Part shown: positions 1 through 8,125 of the stretch, piece after piece
Position numbering within the stretch: position 1 is the first letter of the stretch
Layout: each line of letters starts with the position of its first letter
Assembly (NCBI RefSeq): GCF_016907795.1
Contig: NZ_JAFBCR010000001.1
Location: 62,001 to 126,000 of the forward strand
DNA from: Kocuria palustris
GTDB lineage: Bacteria; Actinomycetota; Actinomycetes; Actinomycetales; Micrococcaceae
Reading direction: 5' to 3'
Length of the DNA: 64,000 nucleotides
Made by a program: the position numbers and the translations under genes
The notes under the pieces: generated by a model
What the model saw: the letters and a program-made list of their open reading frames with translations, nothing else
Told to the model about the DNA's origin: nothing
Database searches by the model: none

Positions 1-1
1 C

Positions 2-418
2 CACCGGTTCCGCACGATCGGCGGTGAGACGCTGACCGGCGTGGGGATCTTCGACCTCGAGACCGTCGGGGGCCCGGAGCGGCTGATCGGCAACATCGTC
101 ACCGAGTCGCCCGATCTCGGCACCGTGATCGGCTACGAGAACCACTCCGGGCTGACCCACCTGGGCGCGGGCCAGGAGCCGTTCGGTCGCGTGATCTCCG
201 GTGCGGGCAACGACGGCCAGGACGGCACGGAGGGCGCGGTGACCCGCGAGGTCATCGGCACCTATCTGCACGGCTCCCTGCTGCCCAAGAACCCGGCGGT
301 GGCCGATCACCTCATCGCCACGGCGGTGCGGCGACGCTATGCGCACGAGACCCTCGAGCCGCTGAACGATCTGCTGGCGGAGAAGGCGCGGGAGGTCGCG
401 GCCTCCCGTCCGCGCTGA
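2..418 (+). CDS. gatD: GatD-like type 1 glutamine amidotransferase (5' truncated)
   Basis: Only the last 138 codons are in the window; the open frame continues leftward past base 2, so the GTG at 41 is not the start. The protein looks like the C-terminal part of the glutaminase subunit that partners MurT and amidates the D-glutamate of lipid II. Visible are a family-like GVGIFDLET stretch and the motif [12 protein letters not shown], whose His is the catalytic histidine of class I (CobB/CobQ-like) amidotransferases. The nucleophilic Cys lies upstream of the window. murT would be expected just upstream but cannot be seen. The assignment to GatD rather than another CobQ-like protein rests on the HGxLLPKNP signature. 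Confidence 0.8.
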   Translation, partial: HRFRTIGGETLTGVGIFDLETVGGPERLIGNIVTESPDLGTVIGYENHSGLTHLGAGQEPFGRVISGAGNDGQDGTEGAVTREVIGTYLHGSLLPKNPAVADHLIATAVRRRYAHETLEPLNDLLAEKAREVAASRPR

Positions 419-435
419 GCCCGGGACCCGTCGCC

Positions 436-441
436 TACAAT
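436..441 (+). promoter_or_regulatory. Candidate -10 box (TACAAT) for yebC-ruvC
   Basis: TACAAT fits the actinobacterial TANNNT consensus and lies about 150 bases before yebC, just after the gatD stop. No good -35 is obvious. Transcription would begin near 448, giving a leader of about 145 nt. Confidence 0.45.
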
Positions 442-593
442 CGACCAGCAGACTTCCCAGCGCAGCGTCATGCGCCGCGGTGGTGCGCCGCACGGCCCCT
501 CCGGCCGTGACCGGCACCCCCGACGCACGCGCTGCCAGCCGCCGCCGGGAGGAGCCCGGCGCTGCGGCACCGACACGAACCAGGAGGCAAGCC

Positions 594-1355
594 ATGTCCG
601 GTCACTCCAAGTGGGCCACGACCAAGCACAAGAAGGCCGCCATCGACGCCAAGCGCGCCAAGGCCTTCGCCAAGTACATCAAGGGCATCGAGGTCGCCGC
701 GCGCCAGGGCGGCGCCGACACCGCGGGCAACCCGGCGCTGGATCTGGCCGTGTCCAAGGCCAAGAAGAACTCGGTGCCCAACGACAACATCGACCGCGCC
801 ATCAAGCGCGGCGCCGGCCTGACCGGCGAGGTCATCGAGTACTCGGAGATCTTCTACGAGGCCCGCGGCCCCCAGGGGTCGGCGCTGTACATCGAGTGCC
901 TGACCGACAACAAGAACCGCGCGGCCTCCGAGGTCCGCGTGGCCGTGACTCGCAACGGCGGCACTATGGCCGATCCGGGCTCGGTCACCTTCATGTTCGA
1001 GCGCAAGGGCGTGGCCGAGGTCGCCAAGGCCGACGGCGTCACCGAGGACGACGTCATGATGGCCGTGCTGGACGCCGGGGCGGAGGAGGTCATCGAGGAC
1101 CAGGACGTCTTCGAGGTCATCTCCGAGGCCACCGACCTGCCCCAGATCCGCACGGCTCTGGACGAGGCGGAGCTGGAGTACAACAACGACGACCCCCAGT
1201 TCCGCCCGAACATGAAGGTCGAGCTCGACGCCGACGCCGCGCGCAAGTTCCTGCGCCTGGCCGACGCGATCGAGGAGCTCGACGACGTCCAGAACGTCTA
1301 CTCCAACGTGGAGATCACCCCCGAGGTCGCCGCCCAGCTCGAGGACGAGGACTGA
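594..1355 (+). CDS. yebC: YebC/PmpR/TACO1-family protein
   Basis: A 253-residue member of the YebC/TACO1 family, known as DNA-binding regulators and, more recently, as ribosome-associated factors that help translate difficult (for example proline-rich) stretches. The N-terminus [14 protein letters not shown] and the segment NIDRAIKRG are family hallmarks. The length matches the usual 240-255 residues. I chose ATG 594 because AGGAGG lies just before it and family homology starts there; the frame stays open back to a GTG at 480 but that extension is compositionally random. It precedes ruvC by 32 bases, the common yebC-ruvC arrangement. Confidence 0.95.
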   Translation: MSGHSKWATTKHKKAAIDAKRAKAFAKYIKGIEVAARQGGADTAGNPALDLAVSKAKKNSVPNDNIDRAIKRGAGLTGEVIEYSEIFYEARGPQGSALYIECLTDNKNRAASEVRVAVTRNGGTMADPGSVTFMFERKGVAEVAKADGVTEDDVMMAVLDAGAEEVIEDQDVFEVISEATDLPQIRTALDEAELEYNNDDPQFRPNMKVELDADAARKFLRLADAIEELDDVQNVYSNVEITPEVAAQLEDED

Positions 1356-1387
1356 GCCAGGCTCCGGCACCCGCCCGACGTCCCGCC

Positions 1388-2047
1388 ATGGGCTCCGCGG
1401 CCAGGGCGCAGGCCCCCGAGCAGGTCATCCTGGGCGTCGATCCCGGGCTGACCCGCTGCGGGTTCGGGATCGTGCGCATGCGCGCCGACCGCCGCGCCGA
1501 ATGGGTCCACCACGAGGTCCAGGGCACAGGCGCCGACGAGCCCCTGGAGCAGCGGATCCTGCGCATCGCCCAGGCGGCCGATCAGCTGCTCGAGCGCTTC
1601 GCCCCGGATGCTATGGCGATCGAGCGCGTGTTCGCGCAGAACAACGCCCCCACCGTGGTCGGCACCGCCCAGGCCTCGGGCGTGGTGATCGCCGCCGCAG
1701 CCGCTCGCGGGGTCCCCGTCGCCTGGCACACCCCGTCCGAGGTCAAGGCCGCGGTCACCGGCGACGGCTCGGCCGAGAAGGCCGCCGTGACCAAGATGAT
1801 CGCGCGCATCCTCCGCCTCGAGCAGCTGCCGCGTCCGGCCGACGCCGCCGATGCCCTGGCGATCGCGGTCTGCCACGGCTGGCGCTCCGGTGTGGGCGCG
1901 GGCCTGGACGCCCAGGCGGGCACTACGACCACGCACCAGGGCGCCCGCACGGGACTGCAGCGCGCGAGCCAGGAGCGCGGCACCGCCCTGACACCCGCTC
2001 AGCGCGCCTGGCAGGCCGCGGAGCAGAAGGCTCGGCGCGGCCGCTGA
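1388..2047 (+). CDS. ruvC: Holliday junction resolvase RuvC
   Basis: RuvC is the endonuclease that cuts Holliday junctions during recombinational repair, working with the RuvAB motor. The RNase H-like fold is recognisable. [10 protein letters not shown] holds the first catalytic Asp, [10 protein letters not shown] the second-strand Glu, and the [13 protein letters not shown] region the last acidic pair. At 219 residues it is longer than the roughly 170-190 usual for the family, because of a basic, Arg/Gln-rich tail after about residue 180. The ATG at 1388 is used; no strong ribosome-binding site is seen, so the first few residues are uncertain. It is read with yebC, while ruvA has its own promoter about 70 bases downstream. 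Confidence 0.93.
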   Translation: MGSAARAQAPEQVILGVDPGLTRCGFGIVRMRADRRAEWVHHEVQGTGADEPLEQRILRIAQAADQLLERFAPDAMAIERVFAQNNAPTVVGTAQASGVVIAAAAARGVPVAWHTPSEVKAAVTGDGSAEKAAVTKMIARILRLEQLPRPADAADALAIAVCHGWRSGVGAGLDAQAGTTTTHQGARTGLQRASQERGTALTPAQRAWQAAEQKARRGR

Positions 2048-2120
2048 GGGACCGCATCGTCCTCGGGTGCGGGCCCTCGTCCCGGGCGAGGGCCTGCGCT
2101 GTGTGGTCGTCGCGGCTTGG

Positions 2121-2126
2121 TAGGGT
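2121..2126 (+). promoter_or_regulatory. Candidate -10 box (TAGGGT) for ruvAB
   Basis: TAGGGT lies in the ruvC-ruvA gap, 83 bases before the ruvA start. Transcription would start near 2133, immediately before the LexA-like box at 2137-2152. A -35 is not obvious. Confidence 0.45.
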
Positions 2127-2136
2127 GAGCGAGGCA

Positions 2137-2152
2137 TCGTACTGATGTTCGA
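2137..2152 (+). promoter_or_regulatory. Probable LexA (SOS) box upstream of ruvA
   Basis: The 16 bases TCGTACTGATGTTCGA match the actinobacterial SOS box TCGAACnnnnGTTCGA at 11 of 12 defined positions (T for A at the fourth). The site sits just downstream of the predicted -10 box, where LexA binding would block transcription. ruvAB are classic SOS genes in many bacteria, so the context fits. LexA binding itself is inferred. Confidence 0.65.
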
Positions 2153-2203
2153 ATGGCTGCCCGATTCGCGGGCGGCTCCCCGCATCGAGGAGAGGGTGTT
2201 CCC

Positions 2204-2866
2204 ATGATCGCGTCCGTGCGCGGCGAGGTGCTGCACAAGGGGCTGAGCACGGCCGTCGTCGACGTCATGGGGCTGGGCCTCGAGCTGCAGGCCACCCCGC
2301 AGACTCTCTCCGGGCTGCACGAGGGCCGCGAGGCCCGGCTGGCCACCGCGTTCGTGGCGCGCAAGGACGACTCCCCGCTGCTGTTCGGCTTCGCGGACGC
2401 GGAGGAGAAGGAGATCTTCGAGACCATGCTGGGCGTCTCCGGCATCGGTCCGCGCACCGCACTGGCAGTGCTGGCCGCGCTGGGCACGCAGGAGGTCCGC
2501 ACGGCCATCGCCCAGGGCGACCCCAAGCCGTTCACCACCGTCTCCGGGATCGGGCCCAAGGGCGCCAAGCGCATCGTGCTCGAGCTCGCGGACAAGCTCG
2601 TTCCCGCCGATCCGGCACCGGCCTCGGCCCCGCAGGCGGCGCAGATCCCGCTGTGGCGCACCCAGGTCACGGAGGCCCTCACAGGTCTGGGCTGGAACGA
2701 GAAGGACGCCTCGGCGGCCATCGACGACGCCCTGGTCGGTCGAGAGGAGCTCGCCGACTCCGGTGACGTCGCCCTGATCCTCCGCACCGTGCTCGCGTGG
2801 CTCGGCGCCCGGGCCTCGGCTCCTGCCGCCGGCCGGGGCTCGACTCGCACGGGGGAGGGCCGCTGA
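2204..2866 (+). CDS. ruvA: Holliday junction branch-migration protein RuvA
   Basis: RuvA binds the four-way junction as a tetramer and loads the RuvB motor. The 220-residue length is close to the family's usual 190-205. An N-terminal OB-fold begins MIASVRGEV. It is followed by two helix-hairpin-helix motifs, [13 protein letters not shown] and [12 protein letters not shown], and after an Ala/Pro linker a C-terminal domain III that contacts RuvB. ATG 2204 has an AGGAGAGG ribosome-binding site 8-10 bases upstream; an in-frame GTG at 2153 would overlap the LexA-like site and is rejected. The stop is two bases from ruvB, so the pair is probably co-translated. Confidence 0.95.
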   Translation: MIASVRGEVLHKGLSTAVVDVMGLGLELQATPQTLSGLHEGREARLATAFVARKDDSPLLFGFADAEEKEIFETMLGVSGIGPRTALAVLAALGTQEVRTAIAQGDPKPFTTVSGIGPKGAKRIVLELADKLVPADPAPASAPQAAQIPLWRTQVTEALTGLGWNEKDASAAIDDALVGREELADSGDVALILRTVLAWLGARASAPAAGRGSTRTGEGR

Positions 2867-2868
2867 GC

Positions 2869-3948
2869 ATGGACGCACAGCACAGCGGGTCCGAGCGCCT
2901 GGTGGGCGGGGAGCCGGAGCTGGACGAGCGCGCCGTCGAATCGGCCCTGCGCCCCGAGTCCCTGGCGGACTTCGTGGGTCAGCCGCGTGTGCGCCAGCAG
3001 CTCTCCCTGGTCCTGGAGGCCTCCAGGCTGCGGGGCCGCAGCGCCGATCACGTGCTGCTGTCCGGACCTCCCGGTCTGGGCAAGACCACGCTGGCCATGA
3101 TCATCGCCCAGGAGATGGGCGCTCCGCTGCGCATCTCCTCCGGGCCTGCCATCCAGCACTCCGGCGACCTGGCCGCGATCCTGTCCTCCCTGACTGAGGG
3201 CGAGGTCCTGTTCCTCGACGAGATCCACCGCATGTCCCGGCCCGCCGAGGAGATGCTCTACATGGCCATGGAGGACTTCCGGGTCGACATCGTGGTGGGC
3301 AAGGGCGCCGGGGCCACCTCCATCCCGCTGGACCTGCCTCCGTTCACCCTGGTCGGTGCCACCACGCGCGCCGGGCTGCTGCCGGGACCGCTGCGCGATC
3401 GCTTCGGCTTCACCGGGCACCTCGAGTTCTACAGCGACCACGAGCTCGTCTCCGTGCTGCGCCGCTCCGCCGGGCTGCTGGACCTGCGCCTGTCCACGGA
3501 GGGCTTCGAGGAGGTCGCCACCCGCTCCCGCGGCACTCCGCGCATCGCCAACCGCCTGCTGCGCCGCGTGCGCGACTGGGCGCTGGTCCACGGCGTGGAC
3601 AGCATCGACGCCCGCGCCTGCTCCGCCGCCCTGGAGATGTACGAGGTCGACTCGCGGGGCCTGGACCGCCTGGACCGCTCGGTGCTCGAGGCGCTGGTCC
3701 GCCACTTCGGCGGCGGACCGGTGGGGCTGTCCACCCTGGCGATCGCCGTGGGGGAGGAATCGGAGACCGTCGAGGAGGTCGCCGAGCCGTACCTGGTCCG
3801 CGAGGGCCTGCTGGCGCGGACCCCGCGAGGACGCATCGCCATGCCTGCGGCTTGGGAGCACCTGGGACTGGTACCGCCCGAGCACGCAGCCTTCCGGGAC
3901 ACTGCGGTGCGCCAGGCCCTCGGCGACCAGGACCCCCCGCAGCAGTAG
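2869..3948 (+). CDS. ruvB: Holliday junction branch-migration ATPase RuvB
   Basis: RuvB is the hexameric AAA+ motor that drives branch migration of Holliday junctions. The 359-residue protein has Walker [10 protein letters not shown] at about 66-74, Walker [10 protein letters not shown] at about 114, sensor segment [18 protein letters not shown], and the C-terminal winged-helix region [11 protein letters not shown]. It starts two bases after ruvA and should be co-expressed under the same putative SOS control. Confidence 0.97.
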   Translation: MDAQHSGSERLVGGEPELDERAVESALRPESLADFVGQPRVRQQLSLVLEASRLRGRSADHVLLSGPPGLGKTTLAMIIAQEMGAPLRISSGPAIQHSGDLAAILSSLTEGEVLFLDEIHRMSRPAEEMLYMAMEDFRVDIVVGKGAGATSIPLDLPPFTLVGATTRAGLLPGPLRDRFGFTGHLEFYSDHELVSVLRRSAGLLDLRLSTEGFEEVATRSRGTPRIANRLLRRVRDWALVHGVDSIDARACSAALEMYEVDSRGLDRLDRSVLEALVRHFGGGPVGLSTLAIAVGEESETVEEVAEPYLVREGLLARTPRGRIAMPAAWEHLGLVPPEHAAFRDTAVRQALGDQDPPQQ

Positions 3949-4021
3949 CCCTCCGGACGGCGACCGGCTGCGACCCGGCGCCTGGGAGCCCGCTGACCGG
4001 GCCCTGCGCGGCCTCGTCCCC

Positions 4022-4027
4022 TACCAT
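4022..4027 (+). promoter_or_regulatory. Candidate -10 box (TACCAT) for yajC-secDF
   Basis: TACCAT lies in the 197-base ruvB-yajC gap and would give a leader of about 110 nt. Nothing else is recognisable in that gap. Confidence 0.35.
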
Positions 4028-4145
4028 GGACGGGAATCCTCGCCGCCGCCGCGCTGCCCCACGTGCTTGTCCAGGGGCGGAGTCCCGGTCGCGGCACCGA
4101 CCACCACGCGATGCGCAGAAGCGCATCGCAGGATCAGGAGTCTGC

Positions 4146-4589
4146 ATGACACCCGTCGTCACCGAATCGCTGTCCGCCGCCGGAGCCGCTGGAGGCGGCG
4201 GCTCCTCCATGCTGCTCTTCGGCTTCATGCTGCTGCTGATCATCGGCATGTTCTGGTTCTCCAGCCGCACCCGCAAGAAGCAGCAGGAGAAGCTGAAGTC
4301 GCAGCAGCGCGCCATGGAGCCCGGCATGGAGGTCATGACGAGCTACGGCCTCTACGGCCGCCTGGTCTCCAAGGACGAGGATGCCGTCAAGGCCGTCATC
4401 GAGATCGCCCCGGGCACCCAGGTCACCGTGCACCTGCAGACCCTCACCAACGTGGTCGAGCGTGACACCCCCGCTGCCGGCGGCACGGATGCCGCAGGCT
4501 CCACCGCAGCCGGGGACGCCTCCGCTGACGAGACCCCCGCCGGCGACCCCACGGATCCCCGCGATCCGGGAGCCGACTCCTCCCGCTGA
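4146..4589 (+). CDS. yajC: Preprotein translocase accessory subunit YajC
   Basis: YajC is a small single-span membrane protein that associates with SecDF at the Sec translocon. After a short N-terminus there is a Gly-rich stretch and one hydrophobic helix (about residues 21-38), then the basic FSSRTRKKQQEK segment and the conserved core around GMEVMTSYGLYGRLVSKD. The 147-residue length exceeds the usual 85-120 because of a Thr/Ala/Asp-rich acidic tail after about residue 105. ATG 4146 is preceded by AGGAG. secD starts 151 bases downstream. Confidence 0.9.
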   Translation: MTPVVTESLSAAGAAGGGGSSMLLFGFMLLLIIGMFWFSSRTRKKQQEKLKSQQRAMEPGMEVMTSYGLYGRLVSKDEDAVKAVIEIAPGTQVTVHLQTLTNVVERDTPAAGGTDAAGSTAAGDASADETPAGDPTDPRDPGADSSR

Positions 4590-4740
4590 TCAGCCAGCAC
4601 CCGCGCCTCGGCCCCCTCGGCCGGGGCGCTCGTGCGTGTTGCGGCACCTGAGACCGCCTCCTCGGGTCCACCCGCGCCCGCCCGGCCCACGTGTGCCGCG
4701 CTTCACAGCCCCCTCGAACCCCGCAAGGATCTGCGCCCCG

Positions 4741-6903
4741 ATGTCGACATCGCCAGAAGATCGCTCGTCCGCGAGCACCCCCGGCCGCGAGTCGGGGGAC
4801 CGGAAGAAGAAGCCGCGCCGCAGCGAGCAGGAGACGACGGCCCAGCGGGCGCAGCGTCGTCAGCTCGGCGGCACCGAGCTGCACCGGGCGGTGAGAACTG
4901 CTCGAGGCTCGCTCGTGGGCATGTTCGTGCTGCTGGTCGCCATGCTCGGCGTGCTGGGCTGGGGCGCAGGCCAGGGCCACACCGGCTGGGGGCCGCGCCT
5001 GGCGCTGGACCTCGAGGGCGGCACGCAGATGATCCTGACCCCTGAGCTGACCGGTCAGCAGGAGGGCGAGGAGATATCCCAGGAGCAGCTCGACCAGGCG
5101 GTGGAGATCATCCGCCAGCGCGTCGACGGCTCCGGCGTCTCGGAGGCCGAGGTCTCCACCCAGGGCGGCGAGAACATCGTCGTGTCCATGCCGGGCACGC
5201 CCGATCAGGAGACCCGGGACCTGATCCAGACCTCGGCGCAGATGAGCTTCCGACCCGTGCTGATGGTCGGCCCCGCCGAGGCCACTCCGGAGGACGAGCG
5301 CACCCCCGAGGACGAGCAGGTCGAGCCGGACGGCGAGCCCACTGACTCGTCGGACCCCAACTGGGTCGACGGCGATCTGATGGCCAAGTACGAGGCCACG
5401 GACTGCGCGCAGCCGCAGACCCCCGAGCAGCGCGCCGCCCAGGACCCGGAGGCGGCCATCGTCGCCTGCGACCCCAGCGGCGGCGGCAAGTACATCCTCG
5501 GCCCGATCGAGCTCGAGGGCACCGATATCTCGGACTCGTCGTACGGCATGGCCCAGGGTGCCAACGGGACGACCACCGGCCAGTACGCCGTGAACATCCA
5601 GTTCAACGAGGAAGGCACCCAGACCTTCAAGGAGCTCTCCGAGCGCCTGAACTCGATCGGTCAGACCAGCCCCGGGGACCCCCGCAGCCAGTTCGCGATC
5701 CTGCTGGACGGCGAGGTCATCTCCGCACCGTCCATGGACGCGGTCATCCCCGACGGCCAGGCGCAGATCACCGGCTCCTTCACGGAGGAGGACGCGCAGT
5801 TCCTCTCCGAGCAGCTGCGCTACGGCTCGCTGCCCGTGAGCTTCGAGATCTCCTCGGAGCAGCAGATCTCGGCCACCATGGGCGCCGATCAGCTGCGCTG
5901 GGGCGTCATCGCCGGGCTCATCGGCCTGGTCCTGGTGGCCGTCTACTGCCTGTTCCAGTACCGCCTGCTGGGCCTGGTGACCATCGCTTCGCTCGTGGTG
6001 CTGGGCGTGGCGTCCTGGCTGGCCATCGTGCTGCTGGGCTGGGGCATGAACTACCGCCTGTCGATGGCGGGCGTGGCCGGCCTGATCGTGTCGATCGGCA
6101 TGGCCGCCGACTCGTTCATCGTCTACTTCGAGCGCATCCGCGATGAGATCCGCATCGGGCGCACGATCCCAGCGGCCATCGATCACGGCTGGAAGCGCGC
6201 CCGCCAGACGGTCATCGCCTCCAAGTCCGTGAACCTGATCGCCTCGGTGGTGCTCTACTTCGTGGCCGTGGGCAACGTGCGCGGCTTCGCGTTCACTCTG
6301 GGCCTGACCGCGGTGATCGACCTGGTGGTCGTGTTCCTGTTCACCCATCCCGTCATGGTCCTGCTCTCGCGCACCCGGTTCTTCGCTCAGGGCCGCAAGG
6401 GCTCAGGGCTGGATCCCGAGACCCTCGACGCCGTGCCGTTCTACCGCGGCGCCGGTCGCACCCGCACCCCGGACGACCTGGACCCGGCCGCCGGTGCGGT
6501 GGCGGAGGAGTCCGCCGTGCAGACCGCCCCGGCCGAGCAGGAGCTCGTGGGCGCGTCCTCGCCGCTCAGCTCCCGCACGGAGCACGCGGCCTCGACGGAG
6601 CCCGACGACGACAGCGCCCCCGAGAGCTCCGCGGCCCACAGTGCTGCAGTGACAGAGGACTCTCCCGGGCCCGGCGAGGCAGCGACCGAGGCTCAGAGCA
6701 CCGGCTCGAGCGCTGCTGTGGGCAGGCCCTCCCGCCGCACCGCGGGGGCCCCGGGCGACGAGCGCGGTCTCACCGTGGCCGAGCGCCGCCGTCGGGCCCG
6801 GCGCGCGGCAGGCGAGTCATCGCCGTCGGACCCGCCGCCCCCGCAGGACCCGGAAGCGACCCGCCCGGCCTCCGACCGACGCACGAACGAGGAGGACGCC
6901 TGA
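4741..6903 (+). CDS. secD: Protein translocase subunit SecD
   Basis: SecD, with SecF, uses the proton-motive force to pull exported proteins across the membrane. Visible are a basic N-terminus, a first membrane helix at about 58-77, and a large external domain beginning LALDLEGGTQM. The five-helix RND-type block follows at about 386-545, with GLIVSIGMAADSFIVYFERIRDE as hallmark (Asp in the D-x-x-V region). Residues from about 550 to 720 form a polar Ala/Ser/Glu-rich and finally Arg-rich cytoplasmic tail, longer than in E. coli SecD. Its stop overlaps the secF start by one base (TGATG). Confidence 0.95.
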   Translation: MSTSPEDRSSASTPGRESGDRKKKPRRSEQETTAQRAQRRQLGGTELHRAVRTARGSLVGMFVLLVAMLGVLGWGAGQGHTGWGPRLALDLEGGTQMILTPELTGQQEGEEISQEQLDQAVEIIRQRVDGSGVSEAEVSTQGGENIVVSMPGTPDQETRDLIQTSAQMSFRPVLMVGPAEATPEDERTPEDEQVEPDGEPTDSSDPNWVDGDLMAKYEATDCAQPQTPEQRAAQDPEAAIVACDPSGGGKYILGPIELEGTDISDSSYGMAQGANGTTTGQYAVNIQFNEEGTQTFKELSERLNSIGQTSPGDPRSQFAILLDGEVISAPSMDAVIPDGQAQITGSFTEEDAQFLSEQLRYGSLPVSFEISSEQQISATMGADQLRWGVIAGLIGLVLVAVYCLFQYRLLGLVTIASLVVLGVASWLAIVLLGWGMNYRLSMAGVAGLIVSIGMAADSFIVYFERIRDEIRIGRTIPAAIDHGWKRARQTVIASKSVNLIASVVLYFVAVGNVRGFAFTLGLTAVIDLVVVFLFTHPVMVLLSRTRFFAQGRKGSGLDPETLDAVPFYRGAGRTRTPDDLDPAAGAVAEESAVQTAPAEQELVGASSPLSSRTEHAASTEPDDDSAPESSAAHSAAVTEDSPGPGEAATEAQSTGSSAAVGRPSRRTAGAPGDERGLTVAERRRRARRAAGESSPSDPPPPQDPEATRPASDRRTNEEDA

Positions 6904-8000
6904 TGTCCCGCTTCTCAGACTTCGGCAACGACCTCTACAGCGGTCGTCGCTCCTTCGGCTTCGTGCCCCGCCGCGGACTGTGGCTGGCCATCGCCGGCGC
7001 GCTCGTGGTCATCAGCCTGCTGATCCCCGTGGTCAAGGGCGGCTTCAACCTGGGCATCGACTTCACCGGCGGCTCCGAGTTCACGATCTCCTCGGTGGCC
7101 GACGACGATCCGCAGGTCGGCCAGCAGGCGCTGCAGGACACCGGTGCCACCGAGGAGGGCGAGGTCACCAACATCGCCCCGGGCACCATGCGCGCCCAGA
7201 CCGAGCAGCTCGACGACGAGCAGACCCTGGAGGTCCGCGACGCCCTGGCCCAGGCCTATGACGTCCCGGCCGAGAACGTCACCTCGAACTTCGTGGGCCC
7301 CACCTGGGGCGCGGGGATCTCGCAGCAGATGCTGCGCGGCCTGGTGATCTTCCTGGTGCTCACCGCGGTCGTGATGGCCCTGTACTTCCGCACCTGGAAG
7401 ATGTCCGTGGCCTCGATGGCAGGCGTGTTCGTCACGGTGGCACTCACCGTGGGCACCTACTCGCTCGTGGGCTTCGAGGTCACGCCCTCGGCCGTCATCG
7501 GCTTCCTGACCGTGCTGTCGTACTCGCTGTACGACACCGTGGTCGTCTTCGACAAGGTCCGCGAGAACACCAAGGGCCTGCTCGACGGCTCCGCGCCGGC
7601 CTCCCGCAGGCAGCGCGGGTTCCTGGGGCAGATCAACCTGGCGGCCAACCAGACGCTGGTGCGCTCGATCAACACCTCGATCGTGGGCCTGTTGCCCGTG
7701 GGCGCCATCCTGTTCATCGGCGCCGCGCTGCTGGGTGCCGGAACGCTCAAGGACCTGGCGCTGTCGCAGTTCGTGGGCATCATCTACGGCACGCTGGCCA
7801 CGCTGTTCGTGGCCACGCCGCTGTATGCGGCGCTGCGCTCCCGCGAACCGGCCGTGCGCCGGATCGACGAGGGTGCCGAGGCCTCCGCCGGCCGCTCCGG
7901 TGCTTCGGGCGAGGACTCCGAGGTGCCGCTCGACGACGAGGCCGCGGGCAGCGTCACCGCAGGTGCGACCGCGACCCGCGCCGGGGGCTCCACAGCCTGA
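6903..8000 (+). CDS. secF: Protein translocase subunit SecF
   Basis: SecF is the partner of SecD in the Sec export complex. The 365-residue protein has a first membrane helix near 24-43, the FTGGSEF motif of the periplasmic-type domain, and five further helices between about 140 and 310. These include the SecF signature YSLYDTVVVFDKVRENT and a QTLVRSINTS loop. A polar tail of about 50 residues follows. The one-base overlap with secD implies translational coupling. Confidence 0.96.
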   Translation: MSRFSDFGNDLYSGRRSFGFVPRRGLWLAIAGALVVISLLIPVVKGGFNLGIDFTGGSEFTISSVADDDPQVGQQALQDTGATEEGEVTNIAPGTMRAQTEQLDDEQTLEVRDALAQAYDVPAENVTSNFVGPTWGAGISQQMLRGLVIFLVLTAVVMALYFRTWKMSVASMAGVFVTVALTVGTYSLVGFEVTPSAVIGFLTVLSYSLYDTVVVFDKVRENTKGLLDGSAPASRRQRGFLGQINLAANQTLVRSINTSIVGLLPVGAILFIGAALLGAGTLKDLALSQFVGIIYGTLATLFVATPLYAALRSREPAVRRIDEGAEASAGRSGASGEDSEVPLDDEAAGSVTAGATATRAGGSTA

Positions 8001-8041
8001 GGATGCGGCCCGATGTGGTCTGGAGCATGTCCCGGTGGTCC

Positions 8042-8047
8042 TACAAT
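8042..8047 (+). promoter_or_regulatory. Candidate -10 box (TACAAT) for rel
   Basis: TACAAT in the 125-base secF-rel gap fits the TANNNT consensus; a weak TGGAGC at 8021 is the nearest -35-like hexamer (15-base spacing). The leader would be about 70 nt. Confidence 0.5.
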
Positions 8048-8125
8048 TGCCGGATTGATCCACTTCGGGGATCGCGTGGAAGGGCCGGGCGCTGAACCTG
8101 GCCGGACCGAGAACAGGAGGCGGAG

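Noticed and set aside
480-593. Upstream GTG start for yebC
   Set aside because: The added 38 residues are Arg/Pro/Ala-rich noise and the AGGAGG lies before ATG 594.
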